Source: JANTGF01 sp963750735 (GTDB taxonomy: Bacteria > Bacteroidota > Bacteroidia > Bacteroidales > VadinHA17). From it: 64,000 nucleotides of DNA. The stretch lies in contig CAVVRY010000003.1 in assembly GCA_963750735.1 (NCBI GenBank), positions 186,001-250,000 of the forward strand, given 5' to 3'. The position numbers and the translations under genes were made by a program. The notes under the pieces are model-generated. The model saw nothing but the letters and a program-made list of their open reading frames with translations, ran no database searches and had not been told where the DNA came from. Shown piece after piece: positions 26,101 through 34,548 of the stretch. The stretch's first letter is position 1, and every line of letters starts with the position of its first letter.

Positions 26101-27177
26101 ATGAAAACAAAATCAATCTTTAAAAGTACTAATTCTGTCCTTCACTCTGGTCCTCATTTCCTCAGGCTTATTTGCCCAGATCAGGGGCAATGGAGATGTT
26201 GTACAGAAGCAACGGAATGTATCTGAGTTTTCAGGTGTTGTCTGTTAAAAGTGGTATCGACCTGTTTATTAAACAGGGAAGCTAGCTAGCAGTGTCGAGA
26301 TAAAGCCAGATGAAAATCTTCAGCAATATATTATTACTGAGGTAAAAGACGATGTACTTTATGTGTATGTAGAAAAGAATAAGAATATCTGGAACAGCAA
26401 TGCCATGGATGCCTTCGTTACTGTAAAGGACATTAATTCTATTAAGGTATCAGGTGGTGGTGATGTAGAAAGTGAATCAGTTATAAAAACAGATGCCATA
26501 AAAATTGGAATTAGTGGAGGTGGTGATCTTGAGTTCGACCTGGAAGCCCAAAAAGTTTATTGTGGTGTAAGCGGAGGAGGAGATGTTGAGTTGGGAGGTA
26601 ACATAAAAGTCTTTACAACTGAAATATCAGGTGGTGGCGACCTTGAACTTAGGGCTGGTATAGGAGCACTTGAGGTGTCCATTTCTGGTGGAGGAGATGC
26701 TGAAATATCAGGAGGTGAGAAAGCGGGTGATGTATCTATAAAAATTTCAGGAGGAGGTGATCTTGAAATGGATATTGGCTGCCAGGAACTATTTGCTGCG
26801 ATTAGTGGTGGAGGAGATGCTGAAATTGAAGCCGGTACCAATGTAAATACAGCAAAAGTTCAGGTTTCAGGTGGTGGAGAACTGGGGCTAGAGCTGGTTT
26901 CAAATGAGCTGAATCTTAGTATGGCCGGTGGTGGAGATGCATCTCTATCAGGTGGATCAGAAAAGCTTGAAGCAGTTATAAAAAGTGGAGGCGACCTGTA
27001 TGCCGCTGAATTTAAAGTGAAGATGCAGACCTGCAACTATCAGGTGGTTCCGATGCCAAAGTAAATGTGTCCGGCAGCCTTAATGTAACAGCAAATGGTG
27101 GAGGACAGATTTATGTTACAGGGAATCCACAGATAAATGCAAATCTCTCTGGTGGGTCAAAGATTCATGAGAAATAA
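26101..27177 (+). pseudogene. Head-GIN domain (DUF2807) secreted protein, frameshifted
   Basis: Conceptual protein of about 355 aa. ATG 26101, a signal peptide (ILSFTLVLISSGLFAQ) in a second frame, then a DUF2807 opening (VVQKQRNVSEFSGV, SVKSGIDLFIKQG), then a long beta-solenoid in which SGGGD recurs about every 20 residues. The longest open frame is 26363-27064. Frame breaks lie near 26130, 26250, 26290 and 27015; the last is repaired by adding one G. The C-terminus NANLSGGSKIHEK ends at 27177. DUF2807 proteins are common in Bacteroidota and mostly uncharacterised. Whether the breaks are real is open. Confidence 0.7.
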
Positions 27178-27336
27178 ACAAACTTATTCAATTTGATTTA
27201 TACAATGGGAGGAAGTAATTTTCCTCCCATTTTGTTTCCCCAAAATTCTCAAAGTTTATTCTTTGAATTTTGACCGTAGCTGAACCTGGTTCAGTATTTT
27301 TCTGTACTTTGCATAGCAAACTAAATTCATAAAAAA

Positions 27337-29597
27337 GTGAAAACCAATCCTTCTCACAGCAATCTCGACAAAATTTTCTACCTAAGCTTTTTGATGTTTC
27401 TTTTTCTACTGGTCTTTAATAATTGTACCACAAAAAACAGGCTAATACTGGCAGAAAACAGCAATACAGATTATGAAATTGTTATTCCAGGCTTTTCCGA
27501 TAGTATAGTTCTTAAAGCTGCTCAGGAGCTGCAAGTGTATTTAGAAAAAATATCAGGAACACAACTGAATATAATCCATCAGGAAAGTATTAAAATTCAA
27601 AAGAAAAAAATATTCGTGGGAATGCCTTCATCAAATAGCATGCATTCGGACATGACCGAACACCAGATTGTTATTAAAAATAATAATAAAGACTTATATA
27701 TCGCTGGTGGAAGTTCTGAAAGTACCCTGTATGCCGTTTATGTCTTTCTTGAAGAGTATTTGGGGTGTCGTTGGTATTCTCCAACAGTTGAAAATGTTCC
27801 AGAAACTGATAAAATAATACTTGAACTCCCACTGGACTATACTTATACGCCTGAAATAACCACCCGAACGGTCCATTCCAGGCTTTTTTATAATTATCCC
27901 GATTTTGCCAACAAACTAAAAGTGAGTCATGAGGCATTTCCAAATTATGTACCTACTGCCAGGGTGCATACTTTCCACCGCTTTATGCCTGAAGATCATT
28001 TCTATAAAAATCATCCCGAGTATTATGCGATGAGAGGTAATCGAAGGCTACCAACCCAATTGTGCCTCACCAACCCGGATGTTTTGCGTATTGTCATCGA
28101 CTCGGTAAGAGTATATTTTGAGCGTTTTCCCGATGCAGAAGTTATTTCTGTCAGCCAGGATGACAATACCCAATATTGTGAATGCGATAATTGTTCAAAA
28201 ATAGATGAAGAAGAAGGCTCTCCAAGCGGTACCATGATTCAATTTGTCAACCATGTGGCGGCCGAAGTTTCCAGATAAAACAATCTCAACCCTGGCCTAT
28301 CAATATACCCGTAAACCCTCTAAAACAAGTCCTGCTCCAAATGTGTTGGTTACACTATGCTCGATTGAATGCGACCGAAGTGCTCCTATTTCAGATAATT
28401 GTACCGATTTTGCAAACGATATGATTGGATGGAAGCAAAAAACACCCAATATTCGGATTTGGGATTATACCACCCAGTTCACAAACTTCCTTGCCCCCTT
28501 TCCCAATATTCATACTTTACAGCCAAACATTCAGTTTTTTCGCGACAACAATGCAAAATGGGTTTTTGAGCAACATAGTCATCACCCAAGTGAATTATTT
28601 GAACTTCGCTCCTACTTGACAGCCAAGTTATTGTGGAATCCTGATGCCAATGTTGAAGAAATCATCATTGATTTTACAAATGGATATTATGAAGAGGCAG
28701 GTCCCTATGTTAAGAACTATATCGACCTGGTTCACCAGGAATTACAGAATGATGGAAACTACTTTTTATTCCTTTATGGAGATCCTTCCCAGGCATTTTC
28801 TTCATTCCTTCGATCAGAAATGCTTGAAAAATATGATGAATTCTTTAACAAGGGTGAAACTGCAGTTAGTGAAAAACCAGAAGTCCTAAACCGAGTTAGA
28901 ACTGCCAGATTAAGTGTGGATTATGCCATCCTGGAGGCATCAAGAAAGGGAATTTCAGATAAGTATAACCTGGCTGAGGAACGCCCTGAGGTTGAAAAAA
29001 GATTGAGTAATTTTTCTACGACCTGTAAGCAGGCAGATATAAGCTTAATGAATGAAATGGGATTTTCGGTGGATGAATACATTTCATTTTATAATAAAAC
29101 TCTTGAACGTGCCAATAGTCCAAATAAAGCAGCTGGCAAGCTTGTAACGCTTAATACAAAACCCAAAAAATATGCAGATGAAAATCCGCAGGCATTAACA
29201 GATGGAGCCTGGGGTGGGAATAGCTTCTACTCGAACTGGCTCGGATTTGAAGGCAACGATTTGGATGCTGTGATAGACTTGGTGAAATTCAGAAAATAAC
29301 TAGTATTTCTGCAGCTTTCCTGCAGGTTACCAACCATATTGTTTTCTTCCCGGAAAAGGTAAGAATGTACACCTCCACTGATAATAAAACATATAAAAGT
29401 GTTGGAGAAATAAAAAATCCTAAACCTTAAGTTTAAAAAGCAAAACCAATGACATCGAATATTTCAATTTCAATTTCCCGGCCACAGAAGCCAGGTATAT
29501 CAAAATTTTTGCAATAAATAAAAAGCATGCACCTGTTTGGCACAATGCTGCAGGGCTTCCATCCTGGATTTTTTGCGATGAGGTAATTGTGAATTAA
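27337..29597 (+). pseudogene. DUF4838-type lipoprotein with C-terminal discoidin-like domain, frameshifted
   Basis: Starts at GTG 27337 with a lipoprotein signal (LLVFNNC). The front half has an alpha-glucuronidase-like N-terminal domain (AAQELQVYLEKISGTQLNI, LYAVYVFLEEYLGCRWYSP). The DUF4838 core follows (HPEYYAMRGNRR, VSQDDNTQYCECDNC), continuing in another frame from about 28262 (KTISTLAYQYTRKPSK... to VIDLVKFRK). A carbohydrate-binding F5/8-like tail is scattered over two further frames to a stop at 29597 (YFNFNFPATEARYIKIFA). Breaks lie near 28270, 29297 and 29430. The full protein would be about 750 aa. DUF4838 proteins are linked to glycan breakdown by family context; no specific activity can be claimed. 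Confidence 0.7.
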
Positions 29598-29643
29598 TTA
29601 TGAATAAATGATATATATATTTCTTCCATTAGCTACTGGAATT

Positions 29644-30558
29644 TTAGGACAATGCAGGAAGATAATTGAATATATATCCTACAATGATGATTCCAGTGGC
29701 AACTACCCCAATAAATAAGGCTATCAATTGCCATTTTAGAACTTTTTTAAGAATGATAATCTCTGGAAGTGACAATCCAATTACTGACATCATAAAAGCA
29801 AGTGCAGTGCCAAGGGTAACCCCTTTTTCAATCAATACACTAACAATGGGATAATTCCTGCTGCATTTGAATACAGCGGAATACCAATCAGAATGGCAAG
29901 AGGGACGGAATACCAGTTTTGATTTCCCAATGCACCAGCAAATATGCATCCGGGACAAACCCATGCGCCCCAGCCCCAACGGCAATACCAATAAGAATAT
30001 AAATCCAGATTTTCCCGACAATGTCTTTTACTACATCAATCCCGGCAGAGATCCGTTGATCAAATGTCATGGCTTCGTCCTCTAATTCATTATGTTGTGC
30101 ATGTGTTTTGTATACCCAGTCAGCCACATACTTCTGGAGGTTTAAGTTTCTCAAGTATAAATCCTGAGAAAATAGCTATTGTTAAGCCTGTAAATACATA
30201 AATTATGGCCACTTTCCAGCCAAACAAGCCTATAACAAACCAGGGCTACCTCATTGATCATAGGTGCGGCAATCAGGAAGGAGAAAGTAACACCCAGAGG
30301 AATTCCGGCCTCAACAAAGCCTAAAAAAAGAGGTATGGCTGAACAGGAACAGAATGGTGTAACAATTCCCAATCCGGAAGCCATTACATTTCCTGCGAAT
30401 AAAGATTTGCCCTCAAGGGCTTTCCGGGTTTTTTCTGGTGAAAAATAAGTTCTAATGAATCCAACAATGAAAATAATTAGTACCAGAAGCATCATGACTT
30501 TTGGTACCTCATAAATAAAAAACCTAATAGCTTCTGTCAAATGCGTTTCTGGGGTCAT
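29644..30558 (-). pseudogene. Predicted permease (UPF0718/DUF318 type), frameshifted
   Basis: Multi-span membrane protein. The first frame (30558-30151) has the family core GIVTPFCSCSAIPLFLGFVEAGIPLGVTFSFLIAAPMINEVAL. Later frames supply a charged loop (KTHAQHNELEDEAMTFDQRI), a second half (VVKDIVGKIWIYILIGIAVGAGAHGFVP) and the last spans (GVTLGTALAFMMSVIGLSLPEIIILKKVL). Breaks lie near 30220, 30150 and in 29840-29990. Full length would be about 305 aa. Permeases of this group accompany arsenic genes in many bacteria, fitting the upstream arsR-arsF-arsG run, but the transported species is not known from sequence. Confidence 0.72.
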
Positions 30559-30684
30559 TTGAAATACACGAAAAACAATGAAATCTGAAATTTCCTGTAA
30601 ATATTTATAAATGACTAATCCAGATTGGTACCAGAAGAAATACAGCTATATATTTGATTTTTTGCTCTACTCATTTCAAAATTT

Positions 30685-31385
30685 CTATATCCAGACATTA
30701 ATAATATAGTAGATTCCAATGCCAATGAAAATTACAGCAACTACTTTTCTAAACAAGAACTCAAAATTCTTGATCTTGTTATATGCAGTTCCAACTCCTG
30801 AAATCGTGAAAGCAATTAGCCATGCAAAAATAACCACAGGAATTCCTGTGGCAATGGCAAACAACACAGGCAAATGCAAGCCCTGATGTAGAAATAGTTA
30901 ATGGAATAAGCATCCCAAAGTATAGAACACCACTATAGGGACAAAAAGCCAGTGCAAAAACTATCCCCAATAAAAACACATCCCAATAATTGAATTTAGT
31001 CCGATTCTGGAACCTATTAAGAATTTTGTTAAACGCAGGGAAATTCAATTTGATAACTCCCAGCATAAGAATTCCGATTATTAAAAGTAAGCGGACCAAT
31101 TATCTTTTGACCATATTGTTGAAAGACACTTGATATATTGAATTGGTCTGCACTATAGATACAATATTAAGGCCAGAACCGTATAGGAAAATGTTCTGCC
31201 TAAAGTATAAATCAGACCGTTGAAAAGACCCTGTTCTTATTCCCAAGATCTTTGCCAATGAATCCTATGGCAGTAATATTTGTTGCCATGGGACATGGGC
31301 TTATGGCCGTTAGTAAACCTAAGGCAAGGGCTGAAACAAATGGGACTGAAGAATTTGAATACAGGTTATTGAGAAACTCCTCCAT
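30685..31385 (-). pseudogene. ArsG-type aromatic arsenical efflux permease / DsbD-TauE-like membrane protein, frameshifted
   Basis: ATG 31385 opens MEEFLNN...ALALGLLTAISPCPMATNITAIGFIGKDLG, a CcdA/DsbD-like first span with a Cys. The chain continues in other frames: GLIYTLGRTFSY, IIGPLLLIIGILMLG, FLLGIVFALAFCPYSGVLYFGMLIPL, and a last part ending IGIYYIINVWI at 30685. Paired cysteines in two pseudo-repeated halves are typical of the DsbD/TauE-like group used for arsenical efflux (ArsG). Breaks lie near 31220, 31160, 31100 and 30870. It overlaps the end of the ArsF-like gene. Full length would be about 230 aa. Confidence 0.68.
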
Positions 31386-31811
31386 TCACTATAAGAAGTT
31401 TATCAAAATTATTTTGAAGTACTTTATGAAACTTTTCTGGATTGGTGCGAGCATTCATAAAACCCTGGCTGGTAAGATCCACCTTCTTTTTGCCTTTTAC
31501 GAGCAAAAGTGTTTGACCAGATACACGCAGAGACTTGGCCAGATTCTTGCCATCAGACTCATCCAGGTTAATTGATTTAAACTCAATTTTACCTTCTTTC
31601 ATTTCATCTCCATAAAATGTTTCCATTACTTTCTTGGTTTCATCTTCAACAGCATTGCAGGTTACACAGCGCTTTGTAAAATGAAAATAATAAACTTCTA
31701 TATTTTCACTTACTGAGTCTGATGCATCTGAATTTGTTTATCCTGGGCATTCACCATTAAAAGTGAAAAGGCAACAAAAACAATCAGAAAAGATAGTTTT
31801 ATAAGTTTCAT
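31366..31811 (-). pseudogene. ArsF-like thioredoxin-fold protein, one frame break
   Basis: ATG 31811 opens a signal peptide (MKLIKLSFLIVFVAFSLLMVNAQ). A one-base shift near 31735 joins it to ENIEVYYFHFTKRCVTCNAVEDETKKVMETFYGDEM and the rest to 31366. CVTC is a thioredoxin-like redox motif. Total about 148 aa. In other Bacteroidota this type lies directly upstream of an ArsG-like permease, as here, and has been named ArsF. Function beyond a periplasmic redox protein in arsenic handling is inference. Confidence 0.68.
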
Positions 31812-31822
31812 GGTATTACAAA

Positions 31823-32060
31823 TTATTGGTTAGTAATTCTTTCAAGTTCATTCAATTTAGGCACCTGGCCCGTCATTAAGCAACTTTTTCATCAATCACC
31901 AGTGCTGGCGTTCGCATCACAGCATATTCCATAATCTTCTGAATATCTTCCACCTTTCTCAACTGTTGCATTTAAGCTGCAATTCCTCCACTGCTTTCCG
32001 TGTAACTTTATCAAGTGCCTTACACCTGGCACATCCTGTTCCAAGTACTTTTATTGTCAT
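31823..32060 (-). pseudogene. Small redox-active disulfide (thioredoxin-like) protein, frameshifted
   Basis: ATG 32060 opens MTIKVLGTGCARCKALDKVTRKAVEEL, the start of an 80-aa thioredoxin-fold protein with a CARC active site. After a shift near 31970 it continues NATVEKVEDIQKIMEYAVMRTPALVIDEKV; a second shift near 31890 gives TGQVPKLNELERITNQ and a stop at 31823. Proteins of this size accompany arsenic and permease operons. It lies 55 bp downstream of arsR, with an operator-like repeat in the gap. Confidence 0.7.
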
Positions 32061-32082
32061 ACTTATGTGTATTTATTCGCAA

Positions 32083-32098
32083 TTCGCAGAACTACGAA
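32083..32098. promoter_or_regulatory. Candidate ArsR operator 2 (TTCG-N8-CGAA)
   Basis: TTCG at 32083-32086 and CGAA at 32095-32098 with an 8-base spacer. The same half-sites and spacer recur at 32421-32436 in front of arsR. It lies between arsR and the thioredoxin-like gene, 23 bp before the latter's ATG. Confidence 0.5.
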
Positions 32099-32115
32099 CA
32101 GGTTTAGTAAATTTT

Positions 32116-32418
32116 TTATGTTTTCAGAAATTTTTTAAATAATTGCTGTGCCAGCTCCCAGTTTTCCCTGTTTAAACAATACTTTATTTTGGGGGCTTCA
32201 ATTTCTCCCTGGATCAAACCAGCATTTTTCAGTTCCTTCAAGTGCTGCGACAAAGTAGATTTGGCTATTGGAAGCAATTCAGAAAGGTCCCCACTGTAAC
32301 AACAGCTTTGCTTCGAAAGTAATTCAAGAACATACATACGTACAGGATGCCCCATTGCTTTCGCAAACCTTGCCATCCTTTTCTGATCGGCCTCAATTAT
32401 ATCGATTTTTTTCTCCAT
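32116..32418 (-). CDS. arsR: ArsR-family metalloregulator
   Basis: Winged-helix repressor of 100 aa (ATG 32418, MEKKIDII). It has the ArsR helix-turn-helix GDLSELLPIAKSTLSQHLKELKNAGLI and a Cys pair just before it (KQSCCYSGD) where arsenic ligands sit in relatives. A longer frame to 32439 exists, but it would read through the inverted repeat TTGTTCG...CGAACAA directly upstream of this ATG, which looks like the operator. It is expected to repress itself and the downstream arsenic genes until As(III) binds. ACR3 is divergent 235 bp away. Confidence 0.88.
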   Translation of the reverse strand: MEKKIDIIEADQKRMARFAKAMGHPVRMYVLELLSKQSCCYSGDLSELLPIAKSTLSQHLKELKNAGLIQGEIEAPKIKYCLNRENWELAQQLFKKFLKT

Positions 32419-32439
32419 TGTTCGTAAATTACCGAACAA
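32418..32439. promoter_or_regulatory. Candidate ArsR operator 1
   Basis: Perfect 7-bp inverted repeat TTGTTCG / CGAACAA with an 8-base spacer, ending at the arsR start codon. Position suggests autorepression. The core TTCG-N8-CGAA matches the site at 32083-32098. Confidence 0.6.
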
Positions 32440-32546
32440 AGTTAAAACATCTAATTGTGTAAACCAATAAAAAAGTAAGATTATTAAGAAATATCACAGA
32501 ATTATCACTCGAAATCATTTTCCTTGAATTAATCTAATAGCAAAAT

Positions 32547-32554
32547 TATATTTG
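32547..32554 (+). promoter_or_regulatory. Candidate -7 element for ACR3
   Basis: TATATTTG, a full match to TAnnTTTG, about 100 bp before the ACR3 ATG in the arsR-acr3 divergent region. Confidence 0.4.
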
Positions 32555-32652
32555 ATTCATAACTGAATTCGAGCTAATTTTACAAGATATTCGTCTACGC
32601 AGAAAAGAATGATTTAAAAAATTTAGAATCAGTAAAAAGTAATTCCATCCAG

Positions 32653-33711
32653 ATGGAAAAGAATTCGAAAAGACTCTCCTTTTTAGACAGGTATTTAACT
32701 GTATGGATATTTACTGCCATGCTTATAGGCGTATTTTCAGGGTATCTATTCCCTGATATTGCACAGTTCTGGAATGGAATGAGCAGAGGTACAACCAATA
32801 TTCCCATCGCTATAGGTTTGATTGTAATGATGTATCCACCTCTTGCCAAGGTCAGGTATGAGGAACTCAAGGATGTTTTTCGCAATAGAAAAGTGTTGTT
32901 GCTTTCATTGGTCCAGAATTGGCTTATCGGTCCAGTATTGATGTTTGTCCTGGCTATAGTCTTCCTTAGGGATTATCCACATTATATGGCAGGCCTCATT
33001 TTAATAGGTCTTGCTAGATGTATTGCTATGGTGATAGTCTGGAACGAACTTGCCAGGGGAGATACAGAATATGCAGCCGGATTGGTTGCCTTTAATTCCA
33101 TTTTTCAGGTACTGTTTTTTTCAATTTATGCTTATGTTTTTATTACCCTGCTGCCAGAATGGCTTGGACTAGAATCATTTGAAGTTGATGTAACGATTGG
33201 TCAAATCGCAAAAAGCGTATTCATTTACCTTGGGATACCATTTATTGCTGGATTCCTTACCAGATTTATATTGGTTCGTATAAAAACCAAAGTTTGGTAT
33301 CACAGCAAATTCATTCCAAAAATCAGCCCTCTGACCCTTGTTGCATTACTCTTTACAATAATGGTGATGTTTTCTCTAAAAGGTGAATATATCGTAAAAA
33401 TACCATTGGATGTTATCCGGATAGCCATCCCTCTAATCATTTATTTTGTTATCATGTTCCTGGTATCATTTTTTATGGGTAAACGAATCGGGGCAGACTA
33501 CCCAAAGACCACAACCATTGCATTTACAGCTGCCAGTAACAACTTTGAATTGGCCATTGCAGTGGCAATAGCAGTATTTGGTATCAATTCAGGTGAAGCA
33601 TTTGCAGCTGTGATCGGACCACTTGTAGAAGTACCTGTTCTAATCCTGCTGGTGAATGTTGCATTGCGTTTTCAAAAGAAATATTTTACGTCTGCAGTTC
33701 CTGCAGAATAA
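32653..33711 (+). CDS. acr3: Arsenite efflux transporter ACR3
   Basis: Ten-span inner-membrane carrier of 352 aa (BART superfamily) that exports As(OH)3/arsenite. The family signature LIGLARCIAMVIVWNELARGDTEYAAGLVAFNSIFQ contains the conserved Cys in the fourth span; FTAASNNFELAIAVAIAVFG near the C-terminus is also conserved. Intact, unlike most of the minus-strand arsenic genes. Divergent from arsR, so probably under the same control. Confidence 0.93.
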   Translation: MEKNSKRLSFLDRYLTVWIFTAMLIGVFSGYLFPDIAQFWNGMSRGTTNIPIAIGLIVMMYPPLAKVRYEELKDVFRNRKVLLLSLVQNWLIGPVLMFVLAIVFLRDYPHYMAGLILIGLARCIAMVIVWNELARGDTEYAAGLVAFNSIFQVLFFSIYAYVFITLLPEWLGLESFEVDVTIGQIAKSVFIYLGIPFIAGFLTRFILVRIKTKVWYHSKFIPKISPLTLVALLFTIMVMFSLKGEYIVKIPLDVIRIAIPLIIYFVIMFLVSFFMGKRIGADYPKTTTIAFTAASNNFELAIAVAIAVFGINSGEAFAAVIGPLVEVPVLILLVNVALRFQKKYFTSAVPAE

Positions 33712-33852
33712 TTTAAAACTTAAAAATTAACTGTTTAAACCCACCTCAACATACTTCGGGTTTGGATTCCTAGGCAATGAAGAAATCAATCTCTTCAAGC
33801 CCCTCTGATTTCAAAGAATGGTTATGCCTTCATGATGTTTTAGGAAAGCAAT

Positions 33853-33884
33853 AAAAAAAGACCATCAATTGACAGTCTTTTATA
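33853..33884. terminator. Bidirectional terminator between convergent genes
   Basis: AAAAGAC (33856-33862) pairs with GTCTTTT (33875-33881); the stem ends are A/T runs giving a T-tract on either strand. It lies between ACR3 (+) and the T9SS tail gene (-). Confidence 0.55.
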
Positions 33885-33901
33885 TCACTAGTGCGAATTT
33901 C

Positions 33902-34480
33902 TTACTTCAATAATATCATTGTTTTCGTATCAACATAATCACCTGCCTGGAATCTGTAGAAATATATTCCGTTGTCTAAGCTACTTGCATCCAATTCAAT
34001 CTTATACCCTCCTGCAAGTTTTTCTTCATCAACAAGGATTAACACTTCCCGCCCCAAATGATCGTACACTTTAAGTGTTATACGCTCTCTAACAGGAATA
34101 TTGAAGAGAATAGTAGTGTTTGAAGTAAAAGGGTTGGGAAAATTTTGTGATAAAGAATGCTTTTGGGAATCCCAATCAAAATATTCTTCAACCGAACTTG
34201 CCACTGGTGTAGTAAACGAAAGTGTATCCGGGCTAGCTATTGTATCAGTACCATCTGATACAATTACAGTCCAGTCATACCTTGTATTACTCTGTAAGAA
34301 GTCATTTGAAATAAATTCGAGTGCTGTTTCATTAATACTCCCAATCGTAGTATCTGCAGAAGTACCAAATATGTAAAGAATATATTCCAATTGATCATCA
34401 TCCACATCAGTAGATGCATTCCATGAAAAATCAATGGTATCATAGCCGCTTAATACAACCTCATCCTGTGGTTCCAGCAA
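33902..34480 (-). CDS. C-terminal piece of the secreted repeat protein: fibronectin-III-like domain and T9SS tail
   Basis: A 192-codon frame without a convincing start (TTG at 34480). It holds a fibronectin type III-like domain (IDFSWNASTDVDDDQLEYILYI...TRYDWTVIVSDG) and a T9SS sorting domain (LSQNFPNPFTSNTTILFNIPVRERITLKVYDHLGREV...GIYFYRFQAGDYVDTKTMILLK). In-frame residues upstream (AIKLIAFATPNSPPSEFSL) reach to about 34535, next to the stop of the repeat protein. Adding one G near 34547 joins the first frame to VEIGS, with one further stop (TAG) nearby. So this is most likely the true C-terminus of that gene. Confidence 0.75.
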   Translation of the reverse strand: MLEPQDEVVLSGYDTIDFSWNASTDVDDDQLEYILYIFGTSADTTIGSINETALEFISNDFLQSNTRYDWTVIVSDGTDTIASPDTLSFTTPVASSVEEYFDWDSQKHSLSQNFPNPFTSNTTILFNIPVRERITLKVYDHLGREVLILVDEEKLAGGYKIELDASSLDNGIYFYRFQAGDYVDTKTMILLK

Positions 34481-34548
34481 ACTGAATTCAGATGGAGGAC
34501 TGTTCGGGGTGGCAAATGCAATTAATTTTATAGCCTAGGAACCGATTT

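Noticed and set aside
29644..30448. Several short plus-strand frames within the permease region
   Set aside because: They are reverse-strand shadows of the broken permease, which matches family motifs on the minus strand.
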